Below the pieces are notes generated by a model. That model was not told where the DNA came from and searched no databases. It saw only the letters and a program-made list of their open reading frames with translations. This document shows positions 15,938-22,498 of a stretch of DNA of 34,342 bases, one piece after another. The position numbers were made by a program, and so were the translations under genes. Where the stretch lies: the NCBI RefSeq assembly GCF_031181555.1, contig NZ_JAPSKQ010000019.1, forward strand, positions 22,668-57,009, given 5' to 3'. This DNA is from Streptomyces sp. GTDB lineage: Bacteria; Actinomycetota; Actinomycetes; Streptomycetales; Streptomycetaceae. Position 1 is the first letter of the stretch, and every line of letters begins with the position of its first letter.

Positions 15938-16153
15938 GTGTTCCAGGATTCCCCCATCTACGACCGACTCATCGCGGAGTGCGGCGACGTGCCCGCACAG
16001 GTCCGCCGCGAGGCCGAACGCGTGAGCAGGGAGCTGGAGCTGGTCATGCGGCCCCTGCAGTCCCCCGGTTACGCCCCGGGCCTCGACCGGCCGCAGTCCC
16101 CGGGCAACGGATGGCAGCGCACCGCCCTGCTGCCCGGACCGCGGTCGCACTGA
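15938..16153 (+). CDS. Small conserved protein next to the graspetide locus
   Basis: A 71-residue protein, VFQDSPIYDRLIAECGDVPAQVRREAERVSRELELVMRPLQ..., with an alpha-helical, charged N-terminal half and a proline-rich C-terminal half. It has no membrane segment, signal peptide or recognised motif. The GTG start has AGAAAGGC about ten bases upstream, a moderate site. It is convergent with tgmB, with 41 bases between the stops, so a shared operon is excluded. I recall similar short Streptomyces proteins but not a function. Composition is clearly coding. Confidence 0.72.
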   Translation: MFQDSPIYDRLIAECGDVPAQVRREAERVSRELELVMRPLQSPGYAPGLDRPQSPGNGWQRTALLPGPRSH

Positions 16154-16194
16154 CCGCGGGTCCGCGGCCGACGCGGCCGAGGGCCGGCGGTCCC

Positions 16195-17178
16195 TCACCG
16201 CAGCGTGCTGCTCACCCCGTCGACCTCCGAAGCCGTCGCGGGAACGGGGCGGGACAGCCACTCGGCGATGGTCCGCGCGATCGGCTGTCCCGTCTCCACC
16301 TCCACGAACCCGAACTGCCCCGACTGGTTGCACTCCAGGAACCACCACGTCCCGTCGGCGTCCTCGGCGAAGTCGAAAGCACCGTACGCCAGTTCGGCCC
16401 CCCGTATGTACGCGCGAACGGCGTCGGCGGTGCGCGGTGGGACCTCGACCGGCTCCCAAGGCGCCCCGGGGGCGGCGAACCGCACGTCCACCTCCACCGG
16501 GTCCGCGTCCGGTGCCGCCGCCTTGCGGGCGGCCAGCAACCGCTCACCCACCACGGTGAGCCGGATGTCGGCCCGCTTGGCGATCCGCCGCTGGAGCAGC
16601 GTCGGCCCGAACGCGACGGCGGAGAAGTCCGTGTCCGGCGCCACCCGGCTGGTCGGCACCGCCCGCGGCGGATCCTGCGGATGCGCCCCCGACACCGGTT
16701 TGACCACCAGGTCCGGGAAGCGCTCCGCGAACTCCCGGGCGGCGCGCGGAAACGTGGTGATCACCGTGGCGGGCACGGGCAGGCCGCACCGTTGGGCCAG
16801 ACGCAGCTGCCACGGCTTGTGGCGGGCCTGCCGGGCCGCGTCCGGATGGTTCATCCAGCGCGCGTCGCACCCACGCAGCATGCCGTAGAGCGCCTGTGAG
16901 GCCTCCTCGGTCAGCCACGCGGACGGCTGGGCCGCCCGCCCGGCCGGGATGCCCGGTCGGCGCACCCACACGGACCGCAGTCCGTTGAGGCTCACCAGTC
17001 GCCCCCCGGCGGACAGATGGCCGCGGAAGCGGCCGTGGACGAACTCGCCGGACAGCGAGACGCCGTCGGTCAGATCGGCGGGATCGAAGCGGACCACCGG
17101 CACCCCCGAGCCGTTCAGATGCACGACCACCATGTCGGCGGTCACATCCTCCTCACAGGTGAGGATCAGCACGGTCAT
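16195..17178 (-). CDS. tgmB: ATP-grasp graspetide maturase (TgmB-type)
   Basis: A 327-residue ATP-grasp ligase that should activate Asp/Glu side chains of the precursor encoded just upstream and join them to Ser, Thr or Lys side chains as esters or amides. The pre-ATP-grasp domain (1-115) holds LRSVWVRRPG, the family motif for nucleotide and precursor contacts. LVVKPVSG has the ATP-binding Lys160. LLQRRIAKRADIRLTVVG (193-210) is the typical central strand. The metal-binding acid residues are Asp269 in GAFDFAED and Glu282/Asn284 in WWFLECNQSGQFGFVE. Everything needed for catalysis is present. The ATG at 17178 starts 16 bases after the tgmA stop, so the two form an operon. The sequence is of the Streptomyces SAV_5884 type. 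No methyltransferase (tgmC-like) gene accompanies it. Confidence 0.95.
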   Translation of the reverse strand: MTVLILTCEEDVTADMVVVHLNGSGVPVVRFDPADLTDGVSLSGEFVHGRFRGHLSAGGRLVSLNGLRSVWVRRPGIPAGRAAQPSAWLTEEASQALYGMLRGCDARWMNHPDAARQARHKPWQLRLAQRCGLPVPATVITTFPRAAREFAERFPDLVVKPVSGAHPQDPPRAVPTSRVAPDTDFSAVAFGPTLLQRRIAKRADIRLTVVGERLLAARKAAAPDADPVEVDVRFAAPGAPWEPVEVPPRTADAVRAYIRGAELAYGAFDFAEDADGTWWFLECNQSGQFGFVEVETGQPIARTIAEWLSRPVPATASEVDGVSSTLR

Positions 17179-17194
17179 CGTCTACGGTCCGCGT

Positions 17195-17386
17195 TCAGTC
17201 GTCGAAGTGGGTCTTGGAGCCCGCGGTGGACGTCGTGGTCCCCACCTCGCGCAACAGCGCGTGGTCGCAGGCCGCGATCCGCCCGTCGACGAGTACGTTC
17301 AACTGCAGTCCGGAGTCATACACATACGGAGTGGCAACCGCCAACTCCGCTGCCGGACGTGCGTAGTTGAGCGCGAACGGTTGCAT
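17195..17386 (-). CDS. tgmA: Graspetide (ATP-grasp-modified RiPP) precursor peptide TgmA
   Basis: A 63-residue precursor. The leader MQPFALNYARPAAELAVATP is followed by YVYDSGLQLNVLVDG, the ARP...Y.YD..LQL.V..DG pattern of TgmA-type leaders that docks with the ligase. The C-terminal core is TTTSTAGSKTHFDD: Thr50-52, Ser53, Thr54, Ser57, Lys58 and Thr59 are possible nucleophiles, and Asp62 and Asp63 (perhaps also Glu47 or Asp41) possible acceptors. The product would be a small macrolactone or macrolactam; the exact links cannot be read from sequence. GAGGGAGAG lies six bases before the ATG at 17386. tgmB follows after 16 bases. No protease, exporter or methyltransferase gene is adjacent; the ABC exporter at 11870 is too far to link. 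Confidence 0.95.
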   Translation of the reverse strand: MQPFALNYARPAAELAVATPYVYDSGLQLNVLVDGRIAACDHALLREVGTTTSTAGSKTHFDD

Positions 17387-17461
17387 CGTCTCTCCCTCGT
17401 CGGTGCTGCGCCGATCAAGCGACGGCCACCTGCCCACCGTTGCCTGGTCCGCCGACTTCTT

Positions 17462-17506
17462 TTGGTTTCCAGAGACTTATACGAATCGAACGGGTGGTTG
17501 GTTTCC
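17462..17506. repeat. 9-base direct repeat in the tgmA upstream region
   Basis: TTGGTTTCC occurs at 17462-17470 and 17498-17506, 36 bp apart, on either side of the TATAAG-like sequence (minus strand, 17481-17476). This AT-richer patch begins about 75 bases upstream of the tgmA start and may be its promoter and regulator site. No good -35 is seen, so activator dependence is possible. Confidence 0.5.
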
Positions 17507-17519
17507 TCACGGAGCGTAG

Positions 17520-17834
17520 TCACCGGCGGAGCTGGTGGTCCGGGCGCCGGGATGTTTCCCCGAGCGCCCCCGCGCCGGGGGAGCCACGCATGGTGCGCAA
17601 CGCGAGCAGGAGGACGCCGATGTCGTCCAGAAAGACCGGGTCGGGCAACAGGTCGGCCGGCAGCACCAGATAGAGGACCGCGCCCCAGAAGACCCAGCGC
17701 GGCCCCGTGGGCAGACCGGCCCGGCGCAGCTCCCGTCGCGTACGGACCAGTCGCACCAGGACCGCGACGGCACCGGCCAGCACGACGACGGCGAGGACCG
17801 CGGCGACGGTGAACACCACGGTGGTCGTCTCCAA
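17520..17834 (-). CDS. DUF1232 (YkvA-like) membrane protein
   Basis: A protein of about 104 residues. It has an N-terminal membrane helix (TVVFTVAAVLAVVVLAGAVAVLVRLV) and a second hydrophobic segment. The DUF1232 signature is complete: YLVLPADLLPDPVFLDDIGVL, i.e. Y-x-x-x-P-x-D-L-x-P-D with a following DD pair (about residues 55-71). The family's role is unknown, although YkvA-like proteins are membrane-associated. The TTG at 17834 is preferred because GGAGGAGG lies seven bases upstream; the alternative GTG at 17864 would include that site in the coding region. It lies upstream of tgmA on the same strand with a gap of 133 bases, so co-transcription cannot be ruled out. Confidence 0.82.
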   Translation of the reverse strand: METTTVVFTVAAVLAVVVLAGAVAVLVRLVRTRRELRRAGLPTGPRWVFWGAVLYLVLPADLLPDPVFLDDIGVLLLALRTMRGSPGAGALGETSRRPDHQLRR

Positions 17835-17942
17835 CGGACTGCCCTCCTCCCGGGCCCGTGCCACGGACCTCGCCCCGGCACACGCCTCTTCGAGCGGATT
17901 CCCTTTTCCGGTGCCGGTATGGCGGGCGGGAACCGGACAGGC

Positions 17943-18040
17943 GCGCCCCCGTCCGATGCCCCGCGGGATCCACGCGAAACACCGGATCGTCGCAGGTCAT
18001 CCTGGTGGCCCAGTCAAGCGGCAGCACCGGACGGGGGCGC
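17943..18040. repeat. Long-range inverted repeat, 13-base arms 72 bases apart
   Basis: GCGCCCCCGTCCG (17943-17955) and CGGACGGGGGCGC (18028-18040) are perfectly complementary, and with a 2-base bulge the pairing extends several bases outward (CAGG with CCTG). The enclosed 72 bases have no gene. The structure lies in the 305-base region between the DUF1232 gene and a doubtful small frame at 18140. It may be an RNA structure or an insulating terminator. Confidence 0.45.
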
Positions 18041-18050
18041 CTGGTAATGG

Positions 18051-18073
18051 TCCGTACGACTGATCCGTACGAC
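18051..18073. repeat. Tandem 10-base repeat TCCGTACGAC
   Basis: TCCGTACGAC appears twice, 13 bp apart, just after the long-range inverted repeat. Each unit contains the palindrome CGTACG. It could be a pair of protein-binding sites for whatever is transcribed to the right. Confidence 0.4.
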
Positions 18074-18139
18074 GCCGTTCATCGCTCGTCGCACGTCCGG
18101 GGCGTGGGAGCGGCACCAGCCATCCCCAGGGAGCCGAGC

Positions 18140-18382
18140 GTGACTCATTTCTCTTCGCCCTCTCCCTCGAACGAGCCGGTCACACCCACCGACGCGGCCG
18201 GGTCGTCCCCGCCCTCCGCCGCGACGGCCGCCGCCTCCGGCACTTCCCCGGCGGGATCCGGCGCGGCCGTCGCCGCCGCGTTGCCGGCGCCGGCGGCCCT
18301 GGTCGTACAGGTGGCATCCCCGTTCCCGGGCAGACGCCGGGCGGTCCGGCCGGCCCCCGGGGCCCGGCGCACGGCGGAGTGA
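18140..18382 (+). CDS. Doubtful small Ala/Ser/Pro-rich open frame
   Basis: An 80-residue frame from a GTG with AGGGAG seven bases upstream. It begins VTHFSSPSPSNEPVTPTDAAG and continues with long alanine, serine and proline runs to an arginine-rich end. Third positions are mostly G or C, but low-complexity high-GC DNA gives such frames easily. An overlapping minus-strand frame (18145-18372, 75 residues) is about as likely. I see no family resemblance. I list it because the GTG has a usable ribosome binding site and the region between 17865 and 18484 otherwise has no gene. Confidence 0.25.
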   Translation: MTHFSSPSPSNEPVTPTDAAGSSPPSAATAAASGTSPAGSGAAVAAALPAPAALVVQVASPFPGRRRAVRPAPGARRTAE

Positions 18383-18484
18383 CCGCTCCGACCGGGACGC
18401 GGGACGGGACCCGCTCGCCACGGGCCCGGTCCCGTGCCCGCGACACCGCCCGAACGGCGGCCGGTCCGCCCGCTCCGGAACCGG

Positions 18485-19768
18485 CTACCGGTCGGCCGTC
18501 GCCGACTGCGGTCGGGCCGTCGCCGTCGGGGACTCGGACGCCGTGGTCAGGGTCTCCGCCGTCACCGACGAGGTCTCCGCCGTCGCCGACGGGGACTCGG
18601 CCGTCGCCGGCCGGGAGGCGGTCGGCGACGGCGCGTCCTCGCGGGCCGCGGGACGCCGGGCCCTGGTGCCGCCCTTCAGCCGGTCCAGCGCGCGGGTCAG
18701 CTGTCGCAGGGGAGAGGCGGCGGCCGCCTGGGAGACCGGCTGCTGCCGGTTCCCCGGCACCTCGGCCGACTCCCGGTACGCGGCCAGCGCCTCGTGCGCG
18801 CGTTCGGCGGCCTCCCGGTACAGGTCCCGGGACTTCGTCATGGCGTCCAGCGCCTCGGCGTACATGGCCACCAGCTCGCGTTCGCGGGCGAGTTCCTCCT
18901 CCAGCGTCAGCAGGCGCCAGTCCTCCCGCAGCGAGGTCAGGGCGTTCTCCGCCCCGTCCGGCAGCGGACGCGGCAGCGCGGCGAACCGGGTCACGGCCTC
19001 GACGAGTTCGGTGGGCTCCGTGCCGTCCAGGAAGACCGCGCGCACGGAGAAGTCCCCGGCGTCATAGCCGTCCGGGGCGGGGCTGCCGGGCAGCACCACC
19101 GCACCTCCGCGCGGCACCTCCACGCCGAACTCCCGCAGCGCCCAGTTCACCACCCGCGCCTGCTGCGGGGCGGCCCGGTGCTCCACGACGCGGTGCCGCA
19201 GGCCCGGCGGAAGCCAGTGCGCGAGCGGCACCCGGCCGCGTTCGTCCGTGGTCATGGCCTCGTGGACGACGACGTGGAGGTGCCACGCGTCACGCGCGCA
19301 GTCGCGCAGCCGCCGCCGCACGGCCTTGTCGTCCTCGGGGAGCGGGTTGATCTCCTCCAGCCGCAGCCCCGTCGCGGCGTCGTGCCGCCAGCCGGCGTCC
19401 GGCTCCTGCGGCCAGAACATGCCGGCCGGGGACGGCCAGGCGTGGTCCCACGGCCGCGCGGCCTCCGCGACCAGCGTCCAGTCCTGACCCCCGTCCGTGC
19501 CGGGCGCGAGGCTCAGCCGGGCCCGCACGGTCACCTCACCGGCGACCCGCATGCGGGATTCGAAGATCCGGTACGGGGCGGCCCCGGGTTCGGGGACCTC
19601 CAGGAAGTCGTCGATGTCCTGGCTGTCCTTGAGCCGGCGCAGGGTGTGCCGGAGTACGTCCTCGGCCGTCGTACCGGTGTGGCGGCCACGGGTCAGCCAG
19701 ACCGTGGGAGGAGTGGTGGCGCGGGCTGTGGGGGAGGTCGACATGGGTCCAGGGGTGAGCGGGGGCAC
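18485..19768 (-). CDS. Uncharacterised coiled-coil protein with low-complexity tail
   Basis: A 427-residue soluble protein I do not recognise. Residues 20-290 are a mixed alpha/beta region with TPPTVWLTRGRHTGTTAEDVLRH near the start and ARDAWHLHVVVHEAMTTDE and RVVNWALREFGVEVPRGG in the middle. Residues about 300-370 (TSLREDWRLLTLEEELAREREL ... YREAAERAHEALAAYRES) are a long charged helix, probably a coiled coil. The last 60 residues are Ser/Thr/Ala/Glu-rich with repeated TAE and S-x-T-A units, perhaps disordered. The GTG at 19768 follows GGCAGGAG at good spacing; an ATG at 19744 has no such site. It is divergent from the roadblock/PATAN cassette, so the two may be linked functionally. No signal peptide is present. 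Confidence 0.85.
   Translation of the reverse strand: MPPLTPGPMSTSPTARATTPPTVWLTRGRHTGTTAEDVLRHTLRRLKDSQDIDDFLEVPEPGAAPYRIFESRMRVAGEVTVRARLSLAPGTDGGQDWTLVAEAARPWDHAWPSPAGMFWPQEPDAGWRHDAATGLRLEEINPLPEDDKAVRRRLRDCARDAWHLHVVVHEAMTTDERGRVPLAHWLPPGLRHRVVEHRAAPQQARVVNWALREFGVEVPRGGAVVLPGSPAPDGYDAGDFSVRAVFLDGTEPTELVEAVTRFAALPRPLPDGAENALTSLREDWRLLTLEEELARERELVAMYAEALDAMTKSRDLYREAAERAHEALAAYRESAEVPGNRQQPVSQAAAASPLRQLTRALDRLKGGTRARRPAAREDAPSPTASRPATAESPSATAETSSVTAETLTTASESPTATARPQSATADR
18552..18593. repeat. Two tandem 21-bp units in the coiled-coil protein gene
   Basis: GTCTCCGCCGTCACCGACGAG and a near copy follow one another directly at 18552 and 18573. They encode part of the repetitive TAE/SSVTAET tail. 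Seven codons per unit, so changes in copy number keep the frame. Confidence 0.55.
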
Positions 19769-19974
19769 GTGCTCCTGCCAGTATCGCCGCCGTCGGCCGG
19801 CGAGATGGCGCGGGACCCGCCGGACGGCGCGTCCCGGCTGCGCCTACCCCACCGGACGGCCTTCATGTGACGCGGGCGCACGCGCGGTGGCACGCGCGGG
19901 GTGTGCGCGGCGCGCACACGGTGAGGGCCGTTCACCCGTGGTCCCGGCGGTACCGGGGTCACCACAATGGGTCC

Positions 19975-20025
19975 CCGCGGGCAGGGCCGGCCCACCATCC
20001 GCATCGGGGCCGGTCCTGCCCGCGG
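19975..20025. other. Strong hairpin in the coiled-coil/roadblock divergent space
   Basis: Nineteen-base arms (19975-19993 and 20007-20025) pair completely if one G-U is allowed, with a 13-base loop. The hairpin lies about 170 bases upstream of the roadblock operon and 207 bases upstream of the divergent gene. A terminator is not expected between divergent genes, so it may be part of a leader, an attenuator or a small RNA. The rest of the 427-base gap (19769-20195) shows a GCGCGC-rich stretch near 19890-19920, TTCC-TCC-GGAA at about 20098 and a TAGCGT -10-like sequence near 20145. Confidence 0.5.
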
Positions 20026-20195
20026 ACACCGGCCGGCCGCCCCTGGTGCCGCGACGAAGCGCGGACCCTACCAGCGCCGGGTCGCCCCTGGCGCATATTC
20101 CTCCGGAAAACACCAAAGCCCTCACCTCGGTCGAGCACGCGCCGTAGCGTCGATGTCACGTTCGCGGTACAGCCGTGCGAGAAGGGGGATCCGGC

Positions 20196-20600
20196 GTGCC
20201 CGGAATCGACGAGAGCCTGCTGGAAGCCATGCGAGTCCCGGGCGCCCGCGGAGCCCTGGTGGTCGACTGGATCAGTGGGCTCGCGCTGGGCGCGGTGGGC
20301 GAGGCACCGGGCGGTGATCCGGAGGCGGCGGCGGCGGAGACCGCCGAACTCGCCCGCCTCTCCATGGAGAGCGGCACCCTCGGGCCGGCCGACGGCGGCG
20401 GGTCCGCCGGGTCCGGCAAGGAACCGCCCGTCCAGGACCTGATCCTCACCACCGCCGACGCCTATCACCTGCTGCGGTTCGTCGTCACCACCTTCGACAG
20501 CACGGTGTTCCTCTACCTGTGGCTCGACCGCGCCGACGGCAACCTGGCCCTGGCCCGGATCCGGCTGGCCGAGATGGCGGACCGGCTGGTGCTCGGATGA
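20196..20600 (+). CDS. Roadblock/LC7 family protein (first of cassette)
   Basis: A 134-residue roadblock/LC7-fold protein. The family strands are clear: GARGALVVDWISGLALGAVGE, then a helix, then DLILTTADAYHLLRFV and TVFLYLWLDRADGNLALARIRLAEM. It is a paralogue of the fourth gene of the cassette (22008), with the same VD-x-x-SG-x-ALG, D-x-x-T-x-x-x-YHL and FLYL...NLA-x-AR blocks. Between the second helix and third strand it carries a Gly/Ala-rich insertion (about residues 60-80). Roadblock proteins dimerise and usually act on small Ras-like GTPases, as MglB does on MglA. The GTG at 20196 has AGAAGGGGG upstream. The stop overlaps the next start (ATGA), so genes one and two are coupled. Confidence 0.88.
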   Translation: MPGIDESLLEAMRVPGARGALVVDWISGLALGAVGEAPGGDPEAAAAETAELARLSMESGTLGPADGGGSAGSGKEPPVQDLILTTADAYHLLRFVVTTFDSTVFLYLWLDRADGNLALARIRLAEMADRLVLG

Positions 20601-21376
20601 CCACGGCGGCGCGTACGGACGGATCCGCCCCGGACCTGCTCGGCGCCCTCGCGGCCGACCACGCCACCGGAGCGCTCTCCACCCGGTCCGGCGTCTTCTA
20701 CCTCTCGGCGGGACACGTCGTCCACGTCGAGTCCGCCCACAGCCCCGGCCTCGGGGACCTGCTCACCCGCAGCGGTGCCGTCGCCCGGGACGGCTGGTGG
20801 GAGGCGGTCGAACGGGCCGGGACCCGGCACCGCGTCGGCCGCCGGTTGGTGGACAGCGGACGCCTCACCGTCGGTGCGCTGGAACTGTGCCATCTGGGCG
20901 CGCTCTTCGACGCGGCGTACTTCGCGCTCGCCCACGACGGCACCGCGCTCCGCTTCCGCCCCGGAGTCGCGCACTGGTTCGGCGCGGTCCGTCCCGTACC
21001 GGTGGCGACGGTGCTGCGCGAGTCCTGGCGGCGCCGCGACCTGCTGCACCGCATCTGGCCCGACCCGGCCGTGGACACCGCCCCGCTCACCCGCGTGCCC
21101 GGCGTCGACCCCGCAGACCTGCCACCCCGCCGCGGCCGCGCCTTCGCCCTGGTCGACGGCGACCGCACCGCCGCACAGATCGCCTCGGCCCTGGCGTACC
21201 GCACCTTCCACACCCTCGTCGAACTGCGCCGCCTGGCCGCCGACGGACTGGTCACCCCCGCGCCACCCCCGCCCGCCGCACCCGTCCACCCCGTCCCCGG
21301 CGAGGGCGGCTCGGCGTGGGACGAGCCCGACACAGCACTGCTGAGACGGCTCCTGGACGCCTTGGAGGCACTGTGA
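20597..21376 (+). CDS. PATAN (DUF4388)-like protein with C-terminal winged-helix-like region
   Basis: A 259-residue soluble protein. Residues 12-65 (LLGALAADHATGALSTRSGVFYLSAGHVVHVESAHSPGLGDLLTRSG) match the DUF4388/PATAN pattern of a ligand- or partner-binding domain used in bacterial signalling proteins. Around 175-225, FALVDGDRTAAQIASALAYRTFHTLVELRRLAADGLV matches the winged-helix-like segment often paired with it (DG-x-x-T-x-x-x-I-A, then L-x-x-L-x-x-D-G-L-V). PATAN proteins commonly occur with roadblock proteins and small GTPases. The ATG overlaps the previous stop as ATGA, and the next gene starts within 40 bases, so it is in the middle of an operon. DNA binding is possible but not shown. 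Confidence 0.85.
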   Translation: MTTAARTDGSAPDLLGALAADHATGALSTRSGVFYLSAGHVVHVESAHSPGLGDLLTRSGAVARDGWWEAVERAGTRHRVGRRLVDSGRLTVGALELCHLGALFDAAYFALAHDGTALRFRPGVAHWFGAVRPVPVATVLRESWRRRDLLHRIWPDPAVDTAPLTRVPGVDPADLPPRRGRAFALVDGDRTAAQIASALAYRTFHTLVELRRLAADGLVTPAPPPPAAPVHPVPGEGGSAWDEPDTALLRRLLDALEAL

Positions 21377-21414
21377 TCCGCGCGCGCCGGCAGCGTGCCG
21401 AAAGGAGACTGCTC

Positions 21415-21927
21415 ATGGCCGTCGAGACCGACGTGCTGGACGAACTGCGTCGGCTCCGCACCCGCGTACCCCGGCTGGCGGGCTCCCTCGCGGCCACCGT
21501 CGACGGACTCGTCCTGGCCCACGACGTACCGGACACCGAACCGGAGGGACTGGCCGCGCTCACCGCCGCCGCGCTGGGGGTCGCCCACCGCATGACGGAC
21601 GCCGCCGCCCGCGGCGACTTCCGGGAACTCCTGGTGCGCGGCACCCGGGGCTACATCGCCACCTACGCGGCCGGCACCACCGCCGTGCTCACCCTCCTCG
21701 CCGACGACCGGGTCAACGTGGGCCGGCTGCACCTGGAGGGCCGACGCAGCGGAGCCCGGATCGCGGACCTCGTCGACACCCACATCGGTCCGGGCGGAGG
21801 CCGGCACGCCGACCGGCTCGCGACCCCGGAGCACCCCGCGCCGCCCCCGGACCCGGCCCGCCGCATCGGCACCCTCCCGGTGCGGACCCCGCAGCGGCCC
21901 GTACCCCGGCCCCGGCCCGGCGGCTGA
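21415..21927 (+). CDS. Roadblock/LC7-like protein (third of cassette)
   Basis: About 170 residues. MAVETDVLDELRRLRTRVPRLAGSLAATVDGLVLAHDVPDTEPEGLAALTAAALGVAHRMTD is the N-terminal helix and strand pair of a roadblock domain (DG-L-V-L-A-x-D). GYIATYAAGTTAVLTLLADDRVNVGRLHLEGRR supplies the later strands. The C-terminal 45 residues are proline/arginine-rich and probably disordered. The ATG at 21415 has GAAAGGAGA seven bases upstream and is preferred; a GTG at 21373 overlapping the previous stop is the alternative and would add 14 basic residues. It resembles the roadblock members that act as regulators of Ser/Thr kinase or GTPase modules in Streptomyces. Confidence 0.85.
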   Translation: MAVETDVLDELRRLRTRVPRLAGSLAATVDGLVLAHDVPDTEPEGLAALTAAALGVAHRMTDAAARGDFRELLVRGTRGYIATYAAGTTAVLTLLADDRVNVGRLHLEGRRSGARIADLVDTHIGPGGGRHADRLATPEHPAPPPDPARRIGTLPVRTPQRPVPRPRPGG

Positions 21928-22007
21928 TCCGGCTTTTCCCACGGCCGCACCGGCACACGGCTTGGCGACCGGCCCGCACCACCCATCACGAGGAAAGGAC
22001 ATCTCTC

Positions 22008-22382
22008 ATGGCCAACACCGAGACCTCGCTCAAGGAATGCCTCAGCTCCATCGACGGGGCGACGGCCGTCGCGCTCGTCGACTACACCAGCGGCATGGCC
22101 CTCGGCACCATGGGCGGTGGCAAGGACTTCAACCTGGAGATCGCCGCCGCCGGCAACACGGACGTCGTACGGTCCAAGCTGCGCACCATGGAACACCTGG
22201 GGCTGAACGACGAGATCGAGGACATCCTGATCACCCTGAGCAGCCAGTACCACCTCATCCGCCTGCTGAAGGGGCGCGGCGGCAACGGCCTCTTCCTGTA
22301 CCTGGTGCTCGACGCGGGCCGGGCCAACCTGGCGATGGCACGACACCAGTTGCGCCGCATCGAGGCCGACCTCGAGGTCTGA
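22008..22382 (+). CDS. Roadblock/LC7 family protein (fourth of cassette)
   Basis: A 124-residue compact roadblock protein: TAVALVDYTSGMALGTMGGG, DILITLSSQYHLIRLL and GLFLYLVLDAGRANLAMARHQLRRI are the strands and helix of the fold. It is the short paralogue of the first gene and lacks its glycine-rich insertion, so it may represent the ancestral form. AGGAAAGGA lies ahead of the ATG. The 80-base gap after gene three has no terminator-like structure, which fits a single transcript for all four genes. No GTPase (G1-G5 motifs) and no sensor kinase is encoded next to it, unlike the conservons of Streptomyces. Confidence 0.9.
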   Translation: MANTETSLKECLSSIDGATAVALVDYTSGMALGTMGGGKDFNLEIAAAGNTDVVRSKLRTMEHLGLNDEIEDILITLSSQYHLIRLLKGRGGNGLFLYLVLDAGRANLAMARHQLRRIEADLEV

Positions 22383-22438
22383 GCCGGCTGCCGGGCGGGC
22401 CCCGGCCCGGGCCCTTCGCGCCGCACCGCGGGCGGAGG

Positions 22439-22493
22439 GTCCGCGGCCCGCGCGGACGCGGGCCGGCGGCCACCGACGGGGCGTTCCGCCCGT
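22439..22493. terminator. Hairpins between the convergent roadblock operon and hmp
   Basis: GTCCGCG/CGCGGAC (22439-22457, 5-base loop) and ACGGGGCG/CGCCCGT (22476-22493, one bulged base) lie between the two stop codons. Either can terminate one of the convergent transcripts; each is shorter than the other terminators in the window. Confidence 0.4.
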
Positions 22494-22498
22494 GCGGG

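Noticed and set aside
11870..17386. ABC exporter as dedicated transporter of the graspetide
   Set aside because: It is 3.8 kb or more away, with convergent, divergent and terminator-separated genes between, and lacks a peptidase domain; no link can be supported.
18145..18372. Minus-strand 75-codon frame overlapping the doubtful 18140-18382 frame
   Set aside because: Low-complexity Ala/Gly-rich peptide without motif; less good ribosome binding site than the plus-strand alternative, itself doubtful.
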